Assembly: GCF_900102965.1 (NCBI RefSeq)
Contig: NZ_FNGM01000018.1
Coordinates: 1-64,000 of the forward strand
Direction: 5' to 3'
From: Paenibacillus jilunlii
Lineage (GTDB): Bacteria; Bacillota; Bacilli; Paenibacillales; Paenibacillaceae
Length of the DNA stretch: 64,000 bases
Position numbers and translations under genes: made by a program. Every line of letters begins with the position of its first letter. Positions within the stretch are counted from its first letter, which is position 1. The notes below the pieces were generated by a model, which was given only the letters and a program-made list of their open reading frames with translations, searched no databases and was not told where the DNA came from. Below, in pieces: positions 37,913-46,253 of the stretch.

Positions 37913-38912
37913 CCAGGGTATGTTCCGACAGCGCCCGGAGCACCTCACCCTCTGTAAAAAGTGCAGTATCTCCTACAATGGTATGAGCCAGCATTGCCGC
38001 CGCCGCGGCCATATTGACCGTTTGCTGCGGCGGATACTTCTGCAATTCCCCATGGATGACGGCACTGGCAAAAGCATCTCCGGCGCCGATCCGGTCGAGC
38101 ACGGGAAAGGCCAGCTTCCGGGAAAACTCGAACCTGCCCTGATGATAAATATATCCGGTTAAAGAATGCGTATTGTTATCGTTAATCTCGCGGTGGGTTC
38201 CCGCTGCTGTTCCGATGCCGAAGCGCTCCGCCACTTCGGGAATGGCATGCTTCAACTGTGTTATTCTATCATATTCTCCCGTTCCGATGCCAAGAATAAA
38301 CTGCGCATCCTGCTCATTCATCATCACGGTATCCGCCAGCTGCAGCAGCTCTTCATAATGCGGGCGGGCAAGAGCATAGCCGTCCGCACCCCAAAGCGAC
38401 GGGCGGTAGTTGCAGTCAAAGACGACCTTTCCCCCAGCGCTTTTCACCTCTCCAGCGAGCCGCTTCATCTGCTTGCGCACATCCTCATTCATAGCCAGCG
38501 TGATGCCGCACAAATGAAGGACATCTATACGGGAAGCCAGAGCAGCCATATCATAATTGCTCACCGCTGCGGTGTTGAAGCTGCTCCCCAGCCGGTCTGT
38601 ATAGGTGACCCTGCCGGGGCGGACGCCGAAGCCATTTTCGAGAAAATACATCCCCAGATGTTTGCCGCCCCGGCTGACCAGAGATGTATCGATCCCCAGC
38701 TTGCGCAGATAAGCGACAGCCGCATCGCCTAGCGGAGTCTCCGGCAAGGTCGTAATAATTGCTCCGTTATGACCGTATCTGGCGAGCGCTGCCGTAACAT
38801 TAACCCCGGTCCCGGAAAAAGAGTACTCCAGCCTGCTGCTCTGAACCAGCGTTTCATAGCCCGGCACCTGCAGCCGCATCATCACTTCGCCAAAAGCAGC
38901 AATCCTAGGCAT
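37899..38912 (-). CDS. kdgK: PfkB-family sugar kinase, probable 2-keto-3-deoxygluconate kinase
   Basis: 337 residues. The ribokinase-fold signatures are FSGTGVNVTAALARYGHNGA near the N-terminus and DRIGAGDAFASAVIHG near residue 250, the anion hole with catalytic Asp. MPRIAAFGEVMMRL is the usual KDG-kinase opening. It should phosphorylate KDG to KDPG for the aldolase encoded immediately upstream, whose end it overlaps by eight bases. GGTGG lies six bases before the ATG. Other sugar-acid substrates are possible, and the context decides. Confidence 0.85.
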   Translation of the reverse strand: MPRIAAFGEVMMRLQVPGYETLVQSSRLEYSFSGTGVNVTAALARYGHNGAIITTLPETPLGDAAVAYLRKLGIDTSLVSRGGKHLGMYFLENGFGVRPGRVTYTDRLGSSFNTAAVSNYDMAALASRIDVLHLCGITLAMNEDVRKQMKRLAGEVKSAGGKVVFDCNYRPSLWGADGYALARPHYEELLQLADTVMMNEQDAQFILGIGTGEYDRITQLKHAIPEVAERFGIGTAAGTHREINDNNTHSLTGYIYHQGRFEFSRKLAFPVLDRIGAGDAFASAVIHGELQKYPPQQTVNMAAAAAMLAHTIVGDTALFTEGEVLRALSEHTLDVER

Positions 38913-39660
38913 ATTGGTCCACCAGCGATTTCATGATACCAAGCAATTTGCGGACATCCTGCACGTTCGTATTACCTGTGCCGGCATCAATAATGGAGGA
39001 ATAGACATGCGGAATGACCTGCGGCACCCCTGCCTGAAGGGCAATTTCCAGAATCGGCCCGAAATTATCCAGATCAATGCCGCCTGTAGGCTCCAGGGCA
39101 AATCCGGCTTCTCCGCAGGCCTTGGCGACGGCACGGTATTCCTCCTCCAGCTTCAGACCCTGCATAGGAAAATACTTGAGCGCATTGCCGCCCATATCCC
39201 GCACGAGGGCAATGGCGGCCTCCACGGGAACAATCGCCTGCGGTGTTATCCCCGAACTGACAGGACCGGTTGATATGTTCACATAACCCGCCTGCCCGCA
39301 GGGAGAAACGAGGCTGTTAATCCAGCTGTCCCGGGCCCCAAGATTGGCGCGGGTTGCCCCTACCGCCGGAAACACCTGATTGATATGGCTTCCCGGGTAG
39401 CTCTTCGCAATCTCCGCCACAACCGCCGCCTGGCGGTTGTCGCCGGCCCCCAGTCCGATGGATACGGCATCCTGAATGGCCTGGCCGTATTCTGTCATGG
39501 CTGCTGCGGCTTCCTCCGCTGTCGCGTAATTTTTGGAGAGCACGCCTACCAGAACATGCCCTTCCGCAGCCGCATAGACCTCCCTGGCATTCTCAATACT
39601 GCCTGCCAGCACGTTAAGTGCGGCTCTGTTTCTGTACCAACGCTGCTGAATTTGACTCAT
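38905..39660 (-). CDS. dgaF: KDPG aldolase of the DgaF (DUF1341/KDGP_aldolase) family
   Basis: About 251 residues. It starts at ATG 39660, nine bases after GGAGG and one base after the upstream stop codon. The sequence (HVLVGVLSKNYATAEEAAAA, SIGLGAGDNRQ, ALKYFPMQGLKLEEEYRAVA, FALEPTGGIDLDNFGPIL) is that of the DgaF family, which cleaves 2-keto-3-deoxy-6-phosphogluconate to pyruvate and glyceraldehyde 3-phosphate. Family assignment is from recalled patterns. The neighbours (DgaE-type lyase and KDG kinase) fit the role. Confidence 0.82.
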   Translation of the reverse strand: MSQIQQRWYRNRAALNVLAGSIENAREVYAAAEGHVLVGVLSKNYATAEEAAAAMTEYGQAIQDAVSIGLGAGDNRQAAVVAEIAKSYPGSHINQVFPAVGATRANLGARDSWINSLVSPCGQAGYVNISTGPVSSGITPQAIVPVEAAIALVRDMGGNALKYFPMQGLKLEEEYRAVAKACGEAGFALEPTGGIDLDNFGPILEIALQAGVPQVIPHVYSSIIDAGTGNTNVQDVRKLLGIMKSLVDQYA

Positions 39661-39661
39661 T

Positions 39662-40765
39662 CTATTTGCCCTCCACAATTTCATGTATTCTGCTTACGAT
39701 CACCTGAAGATCATCCCCTTGCAAAGACCGGGGATCGATATCGAAATATCCCTGCTTCACCCCATAGTCCCGGGTATACACCGCGATCTCACCCTCGCGC
39801 AGCTGGTCATTGACGGTCTTTGCATCCACTCCAGCTGCGGAGGCATCGATCTGGATGCGTCCCCGGAATATGGCTCTGCCCGCTTCATCCTGCACGATGC
39901 GGACCGAAACTCCGTGAAGTGCGGCCAGCGGCTGGAGCGCCTCAAGCGCTTTTTTCTCCACTTCACTGTTGTCAGCCTTATCCTGGTATTCCTCCAGCGC
40001 CTGGAGCAGCCCGAAGGTGGTCTCTTTGCCGACTTTCATGCTGCGGCCGATTCCGTGCAGCTGTACCTTTACCCATTCGACATATTTCTTTTTGCCGGCG
40101 ACGATTCCCGAGGTTGGGCCTTCAATGGCTTTGGAGCCGCTGTAGATGGCAAGATCGGAATATTGGACGTATTTGCGCAGATCCTCTTCCGCAGCCGCAT
40201 CGACAATCAGCGGAACTCCACTGCGCTCGGCAACCTCCCAGGCTTCTTCCACGGAAATCATGTTTTTTTGGACGGCATGATGGGATTTGATATAGAGGAT
40301 GGCTGCAGTCCGGTCACAGATGGCTTGTTCAATATGCTCCTTGCGGCCTTCGTTGGCATATCCCGCTTCCACCACCCGGCCGCCGCCCAGGAAAACCATC
40401 GTTTCCACCGGAGCGCCGTACTGCACATTGTGGCCCTTCAGCAGAATGATTTCATTCTTCAGCACCGGCTCCTGATGCAGGCGGAGGCTGAGCCGCGGAT
40501 CACCGCCGGTTACGACCGCCGCCACCGACAGCGCAATGCCGCTGGATGCCGAATTCACGACAACCGCCGCCTCCGACCCGAGCAGCCGGGCAATGTAATC
40601 CCCCGATTTATCCACGAGATCCGCGATCTCCACATACTGCTGTCCGCCTCGCTTCATCGCTTCCATGACAGTATCCGTTGGAGCAGAGACTCCAAGGATG
40701 CTCATTCTTCCGCTGGCGTTAATTACGCGTTTCAGTCCATATCTAGCATGTAATGAGTGACCCAT
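39662..40765 (-). CDS. dgaE: DgaE-type PLP-dependent ammonia lyase (SelA-like fold)
   Basis: About 367 residues from ATG 40765, nine bases after AAAGGAG; a longer frame lacks a site. It is an aspartate-aminotransferase-fold protein of the SelA/DgaE group. RVINASGRMSILGVS opens it, VVNSASSGIALSVAAVVTGG binds cofactor, and the likely PLP lysine is in AIYSGSKAIEGPTSG. Characterised DgaE eliminates ammonia from D-glucosaminate 6-phosphate, giving KDPG. Here a KDG kinase is present and there is no PTS, so the unphosphorylated amino acid sugar may be the substrate, which is inference. It overlaps the amidohydrolase gene by 23 bases. Confidence 0.82.
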   Translation of the reverse strand: MGHSLHARYGLKRVINASGRMSILGVSAPTDTVMEAMKRGGQQYVEIADLVDKSGDYIARLLGSEAAVVVNSASSGIALSVAAVVTGGDPRLSLRLHQEPVLKNEIILLKGHNVQYGAPVETMVFLGGGRVVEAGYANEGRKEHIEQAICDRTAAILYIKSHHAVQKNMISVEEAWEVAERSGVPLIVDAAAEEDLRKYVQYSDLAIYSGSKAIEGPTSGIVAGKKKYVEWVKVQLHGIGRSMKVGKETTFGLLQALEEYQDKADNSEVEKKALEALQPLAALHGVSVRIVQDEAGRAIFRGRIQIDASAAGVDAKTVNDQLREGEIAVYTRDYGVKQGYFDIDPRSLQGDDLQVIVSRIHEIVEGK

Positions 40766-41843
40766 TTGCAAAGACTCCTTTAGCCTCAATATAGTGGTCC
40801 GCAACCCGGACATCGCCTTCCGAATCCGTCAGTTCCTTCCGGCCTTCTTCCAGGGCAAACAATGTCAGATTCGCCTGCTGCCCTACACTGATGTCTGCAA
40901 GCCCGGGCCTCTTAAGCCACAATGCCGCATTCCGGGTGACCGCATAGATTACCTCCTCCAGGCTGTAGCCCAGATAGAGAAATTTCGACAGCACATGTGA
41001 CATGCTGTACACCGGCCCGTTCAGCCGGTTCCCCCGGTAGATATCGGTGCTGATCGTATTCAGCGCAATGCCTGCCTTTTTGGCCTGCTCCGCAATCCGG
41101 AAGGAAAAACTCGCGGTGCCATGACCCACATCCAGATGAACTCCCTTGGCGGCTGCATCCAGCAGCCCTTGCAGCGGCGTACCATCCGCATGAAACAAAT
41201 TATTGGACTTGCCGTTAAGATAATGGGTAATGACATCCCCCGGCTCCAGCAGCTCCAGCACCTCGGAGATATCCGGCGGAGCGGAGCCGATATGCACCAT
41301 CAGCGGAAGCTTCGTCTCACCCGACAGCGCCCGGGCCCGCTTGAGCGGCTGAATGCCGTTTTCTTTGACAACACTTTGGCTTATGCGCGCCTTCAGCCCC
41401 ACAATGAAATCAGGATAAGCCGCTGCCGCCTGCACAGCCTTGTCCCGGTCAATCCATTTCAGCTGCGAGAGCTCATCCGTACGCTCCAGACCAATGCGGG
41501 AGATATTCAGAAAAGCCAACACATTGGTAGCAGTGAGCAGGCTTTCAGCATAAAAAGCCCCGATTCGGTCCGAACCGCAGCTCCCGGCATCGACGAGGGT
41601 TGTTACTCCCTGTTTTACACCAATTTCATCAATGTCATCGCCATAAGGATGCAGCTCCGGCACGGCATGCACATGCAAATCAATCCATCCGCTGGATACG
41701 TATAGCCCGGAGCCGTCCAGCACTGTCTTTCCTTCAGCTTGGCCTGCCGGTGTAATCGCGCTGATAATTCCGTCCCGAATGGCGATGTCAACCGTCCGCC
41801 CGTCAACCAGCTGCAAATTGCGCAGCACATTCTCTGTGCCCAC
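40743..41843 (-). CDS. Amidohydrolase/deacetylase (EF_0837-like)
   Basis: 366 residues from a GTG start, ten bases after AAGGAG. The binuclear metal site is complete: His57 and His59 (DLHVHAVPELH), the carboxylated Lys151 (VGLKAR), His184 (MVHIGSAPP), His207 (VITHYLNGK) and Asp267 (ISTDIYRG). It is an amidohydrolase-superfamily enzyme of the group often called adenine deaminase-like or dihydroorotase-like metallohydrolase. In this operon the natural job would be to remove an acyl group from an amino sugar acid before DgaE acts; that is inference. It is first in the operon, below a long palindrome. Confidence 0.85.
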   Translation of the reverse strand: MGTENVLRNLQLVDGRTVDIAIRDGIISAITPAGQAEGKTVLDGSGLYVSSGWIDLHVHAVPELHPYGDDIDEIGVKQGVTTLVDAGSCGSDRIGAFYAESLLTATNVLAFLNISRIGLERTDELSQLKWIDRDKAVQAAAAYPDFIVGLKARISQSVVKENGIQPLKRARALSGETKLPLMVHIGSAPPDISEVLELLEPGDVITHYLNGKSNNLFHADGTPLQGLLDAAAKGVHLDVGHGTASFSFRIAEQAKKAGIALNTISTDIYRGNRLNGPVYSMSHVLSKFLYLGYSLEEVIYAVTRNAALWLKRPGLADISVGQQANLTLFALEEGRKELTDSEGDVRVADHYIEAKGVFANGSLITC

Positions 41844-41901
41844 TTGTTCCCATCTCCTTCTTCATCCCCGGATTAAGAAAATTCAAACCTGAGATTGCTT
41901 C

Positions 41902-41935
41902 AACTTAAAGATTATAATGTTATAATGTTTAAGTT
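41902..41935. promoter_or_regulatory. 34-bp palindrome, probable operator of the amino-sugar-acid operon
   Basis: AACTTAAA at the left pairs with TTTAAGTT at the right, and inside these ATTATAA pairs with TTATAAT. Only the two spacer G's and the centre break the symmetry. It lies 59 bases before the amidohydrolase start. A minus-strand promoter (TTGTGC, 18 bases, TATAAC) would run through it. The UTRA-type GntR protein of the operon is the likely ligand. Confidence 0.7.
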
Positions 41936-42021
41936 TATATTAGCACAAATATGAACCAGCTGAGAACAGTGATTTAGAAATCCGCACATTTTAACACTGG
42001 AGAGACTGCTATATTTAAAGT

Positions 42022-42070
42022 AAAAGCGGCTGCCCCATCCTTGATACAAGGAGGCCGCAGCCGCTTTTTT
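42022..42070. terminator. Terminator after deoC
   Basis: AAAAGCGGCTGC and GCAGCCGCTTTT arms with a long loop. T-runs on both strands make it potentially bidirectional. It lies 15 bases after the deoC stop. Confidence 0.8.
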
Positions 42071-42085
42071 ATGGAAAGTATGGTG

Positions 42086-42763
42086 TTAGTAGCTGCTCTG
42101 GCTTTGCTCGCCTTTGGCGATAGCCACCCCGCCGCTGGTGCCGATGCGGGTTGCCCCTGCGCCAACCATGATCAGCGCATCCTCTGCGCTGCGCACGCCG
42201 CCGGAAGCTTTGACGCCGATGTCAGGGCCAACCGCGGCACGCATGAGCGCGATGTCTTCCTTCGTTGCGCCGCCGGTGGAGAAGCCGGTCGACGTTTTTA
42301 CGAAGTCGGCTCCGGCTTCTACAGCAAGCTTGCAGGCACGGACTTTTTCTTCATCCGTAAGCAGGCAGGTTTCAATAATCACTTTGGTCAGCGCTTTGCC
42401 GCGGGCCGCATTGACAACTGCAGCGATATCCCGCTTCACCAGCTCATTGTCACCGTCCTTCAGTGCGCCGATATTGATAACCATGTCCACTTCCCCCGCA
42501 CCGTTCGAAATCGCGTTCGTGGTCTCAAATGCCTTAGTTTCCGGTGTCGAAGCACCCAGCGGGAACCCGATAACGGTGCAGACCTTCACTTCAGGCGTGT
42601 CCTTCAAAACTCCGTAGGCTGTAGCAACCCAGGCCGGATTCACGCAGACCGAAGCAAATTTATAGGTCTTGGCCTCTTCCGCCAGCTTGATGATATCTTC
42701 TTTACGGGCATCCGCCTTCAGCAGGGTGTGGTCAATGATCCCGGATAGTGTGTGTGTACTCAT
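42086..42763 (-). CDS. deoC: Deoxyribose-phosphate aldolase
   Basis: 225 residues from ATG 42763, eight bases after GGAGG; the longer frame has no site. Class I aldolase with Schiff-base Lys156 in [14 protein letters not shown], the second Lys185 in VKASGGVRS and the acidic residue Asp93 in EVDMVINIG. It splits 2-deoxyribose 5-phosphate into acetaldehyde and glyceraldehyde 3-phosphate in nucleoside catabolism. It stands alone, with no other deo genes next to it. Confidence 0.95.
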   Translation of the reverse strand: MSTHTLSGIIDHTLLKADARKEDIIKLAEEAKTYKFASVCVNPAWVATAYGVLKDTPEVKVCTVIGFPLGASTPETKAFETTNAISNGAGEVDMVINIGALKDGDNELVKRDIAAVVNAARGKALTKVIIETCLLTDEEKVRACKLAVEAGADFVKTSTGFSTGGATKEDIALMRAAVGPDIGVKASGGVRSAEDALIMVGAGATRIGTSGGVAIAKGEQSQSSY

Positions 42764-43017
42764 TGTGAATTCCTCCATAATAATCGGTAGTAGACTTCGC
42801 ATTCTTTGTAATCATACCAATAGTACAACCCTTTGGAAAGCTGTACGGCACCCTCCCGCTGCTCTCCGGTTTGTTGATTTGTAGGGGGAATAAGTTCCCT
42901 TTTCCCAACTTGCAGTTGTTCACCTAAGAAATCATGATTTCCAAATCATAAAAAAGACCGCCCCAGCAGCCATTTTTCCGGCATTTGGGACAGCCCCTTT
43001 TCCTCACAATAACTAAT

Positions 43018-44469
43018 TTAATGGCCGCCGGACGGCGACAGCCCGATCCGCTTCATGAGCTGCGCGCTTTCTTCGTTCAGTCCGGTAAGGGTTACTTTTT
43101 TGCCTAACGCATCATACTTGGACATAATCTTAGCAATTGCGCCTACCGCCGACTGATCCCATATATGCGAATGGGTGAAATCGATGATAATCTGGTCCGG
43201 GTCGCTATCCACCATAAATTGATGGATGAACTGGCTTGTCGTGCCGAAGAACAGCTGGCCATGCACCATATACTGGGTGGAAACCGCCGCCGTATGAACG
43301 GTCATGCGGATGGAGGCGATTTTCCAGGCAAAGGCAAGAGCACTGAGCAGGACACCAAACAGCACGCCTATCGAAAGATTGTCGGTAGCAACCACTGTAA
43401 CGACGGTGACCAGCATCACCAGAGCATCGCTTAAAGGAACCTTCGGCAATGAAGTGAGCGACTTCCATTCAAAGGTGCTGATCGAAACCATGAACATCAC
43501 TCCGACCAAGGCTCCCATCGGGATCTGCTTCACCACATCGCCCAGGACCAGAATCAGAAACAGCAGGAATATCCCCGATACAAAAGTGGACAACCGGGTT
43601 CGTCCGCCCGATTTCATATTGACCATGGATTGGCCGATCATTGCACAGCCCGCCATACCTCCGAAGAAGCCGGTGACAATGTTCGCCAGCCCCTGTCCCT
43701 TTGCTTCACGGTTTTTGTCGCTTCCGGTGCCCGTAATGTCATCAATGAGGGTCGCGGTCATCAGCGATTCCAGCAGTCCGACAACGGCAAGCGACAGGGA
43801 GTAGGGCAAAATAACCAGCAGCGTATCCAGGGTAAACGGCAGCTGCGGGAGATGGAATACCGGCAGTGCCGAGGAGATGTCTCCCATATCGCCAACGGTC
43901 CTCACATCCAGTTGAAGCACGATGCTGAGCACGGACACTGCTATAATCGCCACAAGCGCCGAAGGCACCGCCTTGGTGAACCGCGGAACGGTATAGATAA
44001 TGAGCAGCGTAAGCGCCACTAGCGCATACATCACCCAGCCTTGTCCGCTGAAATGAGTCAGCTGCGCCATAAAGATCAGAATCGCCAGCGCATTGACAAA
44101 CCCGGTCATGACCGGCTGCGGCAAAAAGGTGATAAATCTCCCCAGCTTCAGCATCCCCATTACAATTTGCAGGATTCCCGCCAGTACCGTGGCTGCGAAT
44201 AAATACTCTATGCCGTGATTCAGCACCAGGCTGCCGACCAAAAGAGCCATAGCCCCGGTGGCCGCCGAAATCATGCCGGGCCTTCCTCCGGCAAATGCCG
44301 TAACAATTGCAATGCAGAATGAGGCATATAAACCCACCATCGGGCTGACTCCGGCAAGAATGGAAAAGGCTATCGCCTCCGGGATCAGGGCAATGGCCAC
44401 GGTCATCCCCGATAGAACATCGCTTCGTGTGTTGGAAAACCACACGTGCTTCAAACTAAGCTGCTTCAA
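43018..44469 (-). CDS. SulP-family anion transporter with STAS domain
   Basis: 483 residues. The membrane domain with ten or more spans starts with the SulP signature [20 protein letters not shown] and [10 protein letters not shown], and includes [16 protein letters not shown]. The C-terminal STAS domain (about 385-483) contains [18 protein letters not shown]. It carries sulfate, bicarbonate or a related anion, and the substrate is unknown. It starts at TTG 44469, nine bases after AGGAGG. No carbonic anhydrase or sulfate-assimilation genes flank it. Confidence 0.9.
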   Translation of the reverse strand: MKQLSLKHVWFSNTRSDVLSGMTVAIALIPEAIAFSILAGVSPMVGLYASFCIAIVTAFAGGRPGMISAATGAMALLVGSLVLNHGIEYLFAATVLAGILQIVMGMLKLGRFITFLPQPVMTGFVNALAILIFMAQLTHFSGQGWVMYALVALTLLIIYTVPRFTKAVPSALVAIIAVSVLSIVLQLDVRTVGDMGDISSALPVFHLPQLPFTLDTLLVILPYSLSLAVVGLLESLMTATLIDDITGTGSDKNREAKGQGLANIVTGFFGGMAGCAMIGQSMVNMKSGGRTRLSTFVSGIFLLFLILVLGDVVKQIPMGALVGVMFMVSISTFEWKSLTSLPKVPLSDALVMLVTVVTVVATDNLSIGVLFGVLLSALAFAWKIASIRMTVHTAAVSTQYMVHGQLFFGTTSQFIHQFMVDSDPDQIIIDFTHSHIWDQSAVGAIAKIMSKYDALGKKVTLTGLNEESAQLMKRIGLSPSGGH

Positions 44470-44683
44470 AACCTTATTCCTCCTGTGTCTGGGTATGGTA
44501 TTCGGGACTTTCTACAAAAGTCCGGGCCCGGTGCAACGCCAATGTTACTCATTGTACTTGACCGGCCATACCCTCCACAAAAGTTCAATCTGGTGTTGTA
44601 AGCGTTATTTATGACGATATTCTCGCTTTTTCTGTCCTATCCGTCCAAATTCTATATATTGAAATTTTCTGGGTTCAGCGGAT

Positions 44684-45760
44684 TCAGCGGTATAGTCCCG
44701 AAGCCTTGACTTCATTGAAGAAGGTATTGAATTCATCAATATTCAACTGCTGCGCAGCATCAGACAGCGCGGTGGCCGGATCGGGATGCACCTCCACCAT
44801 GATGCCGTCAGCGCCAGCAGCGAGCGCAGCCTTGGCGCATGGAATCAGAATGTCCTTACGTCCGGTAGAGTGAGTCACATCGACCAGCACCGGCAAATGG
44901 CATTCCTGCTTGAGAATAGGCACAGCGGAAATATCAAGAGTATTGCGGGTCGATTTCTCATAGGTGCGGATGCCGCGTTCAATCAGCATAATCTCCATAT
45001 TGCCCCGTGACATAATATATTCAGCCGCATGAACGAACTCATCCAGCGTCGCGGACAATCCCCGCTTCAGCAGTACCGGTTTGTTCACTTCCCCCACGGC
45101 CTTGAGCAGTTCGAAGTTATGCATATTCCGCGCGCCAACCTGGATCACATCCACGTAATCAAGCGCCTCTTCAATATGCCGGGGGTCAACAATTTCACTA
45201 ATGGTCAGAAGACCGTATTCTGTGGCCGCTTCCCGAAGAATTCTCAGGCCGTCCATTCCCAGCCCCTGGAAGTCATAAGGAGAGGTGCGGGGTTTGAAGG
45301 CTCCGCCGCGCATAACCTTTACCCCGGCCTTCTGCAACGCTGCGGCAACGGTACGGGTCTGCAATTCACTCTCTACCGAGCAGGGTCCGGCAACCATCAG
45401 CGAAGATAGTCCACCAACGGTTACACCCCCCGGCAGAACGATTACTGTATCTTCGGCGTGGTTTTTCCGGGCCACCAGCAGGGACTTCTTATGATCCGTA
45501 CTTTGCAGATCAAGCGATGCGGAGAAAATCTGCTTGAAAAGGGTGCGGATGGTCCCGCTTGTGAAAGGCCCCTTATTGCTTGCCACCAGCTTCTCCAGCA
45601 TCTGTTTTTCCCGTTCGGGATCGAATTTCGGCACACCCTGCTTTTCTTTTACAACTCCAATTTCCTGTACGACCTGGGCCCGCTCGGAGATTAGCTCCAG
45701 CAGTTGTCCATTGATTTCATCCAGGCGGGCTCTCAGCCCTTCCAATTCCGCGTTGCTCAT
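44684..45760 (-). CDS. aroA: DAHP synthase fused to N-terminal chorismate mutase
   Basis: 358 residues, the B. subtilis AroA type. Residues 1-90 are an AroQ chorismate mutase ([20 protein letters not shown]). The rest is a class I-beta DAHP synthase, with [53 protein letters not shown] and [20 protein letters not shown]. It condenses PEP and erythrose 4-phosphate; the mutase domain mainly serves feedback by chorismate and prephenate. The start is ATG 45760, nine bases after AAGGAG, not the longer frame. A T-box leader precedes it, so transcription responds to an uncharged tRNA. No other shikimate genes adjoin. Confidence 0.94.
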   Translation of the reverse strand: MSNAELEGLRARLDEINGQLLELISERAQVVQEIGVVKEKQGVPKFDPEREKQMLEKLVASNKGPFTSGTIRTLFKQIFSASLDLQSTDHKKSLLVARKNHAEDTVIVLPGGVTVGGLSSLMVAGPCSVESELQTRTVAAALQKAGVKVMRGGAFKPRTSPYDFQGLGMDGLRILREAATEYGLLTISEIVDPRHIEEALDYVDVIQVGARNMHNFELLKAVGEVNKPVLLKRGLSATLDEFVHAAEYIMSRGNMEIMLIERGIRTYEKSTRNTLDISAVPILKQECHLPVLVDVTHSTGRKDILIPCAKAALAAGADGIMVEVHPDPATALSDAAQQLNIDEFNTFFNEVKASGLYR

Positions 45761-45800
45761 TACCTTCCACTCCTTTTTATAAAATGTATTTGATACATGA

Positions 45801-46095
45801 ACGCAAAAAGGCCCCCCGTCGCAAGGGACGAGGAGCCGTGGTACCACCCTAATTTAGAAATCAATCACTTCTGAGGGTTAGGCAAATCAAACCCTTCAGG
45901 CAGGAATCAACTCTGTCTTACACCCGTTAACGCGGAGCGCGGGCCTCCCTACGCATACCTGCTGCAGCAGTGTACTTCAGGGGCCGACTCGGAAGTGAAC
46001 TTCAGCGCAAACCGTCTCTTGAGGGTGCTCTCAGTCTCCGGCACACCTTCCCTGTTAAGATCCGTTCCCCGCGCTTACTCTCTCCGTCATCGTCA
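45801..46095 (-). promoter_or_regulatory. T-box leader of the DAHP synthase gene, specifier probably UUC (Phe)
   Basis: The invariant T-box sequence TTAGGGTGGTACCACGG (minus strand, 45852-45836) is followed by a terminator: GGCTCCTCGTC pairs with GACGGGGGGCC, then TTTTTG. At the 5' end GGAG/CTTCC and GAC/GTC pairs below and GCGC/GCGC above enclose an internal loop. That loop has AGTAA on the 5' side and GAAG-TTC-A on the 3' side (specifier 45999-45997), which matches the T-box specifier loop. A second GAAG-TAC-A (Tyr) lies further 3' but has no comparable stems. The T-box itself is near certain and the codon is a hand-folded inference. Confidence 0.88.
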
Positions 46096-46253
46096 TTTCA
46101 TTATGGCTGGCACCTCAAATGCACCAGTTTCTGCTATCTTAATCAAAATAGGAACCACATGCAAGATATTTATTCACCGCACCCCAGCTTTAACACAGTG
46201 AATTACCGAAGCATCCGGTGAATTCCCTTTTACCAGGCACAACATAACCTGCC

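Noticed and set aside
42952-43005. Possible terminator after the SulP gene
   Set aside because: The GC-rich segments GGGGCTGTCCC and GGGGCGGTC are direct rather than inverted, so no good stem forms despite the T-run.
45997-46003. Reading the T-box specifier as Tyr (UAC further 3')
   Set aside because: The UAC lacks flanking stems, whereas the UUC lies in a loop closed by GCGC pairs above and GGAG/GAC pairs below.
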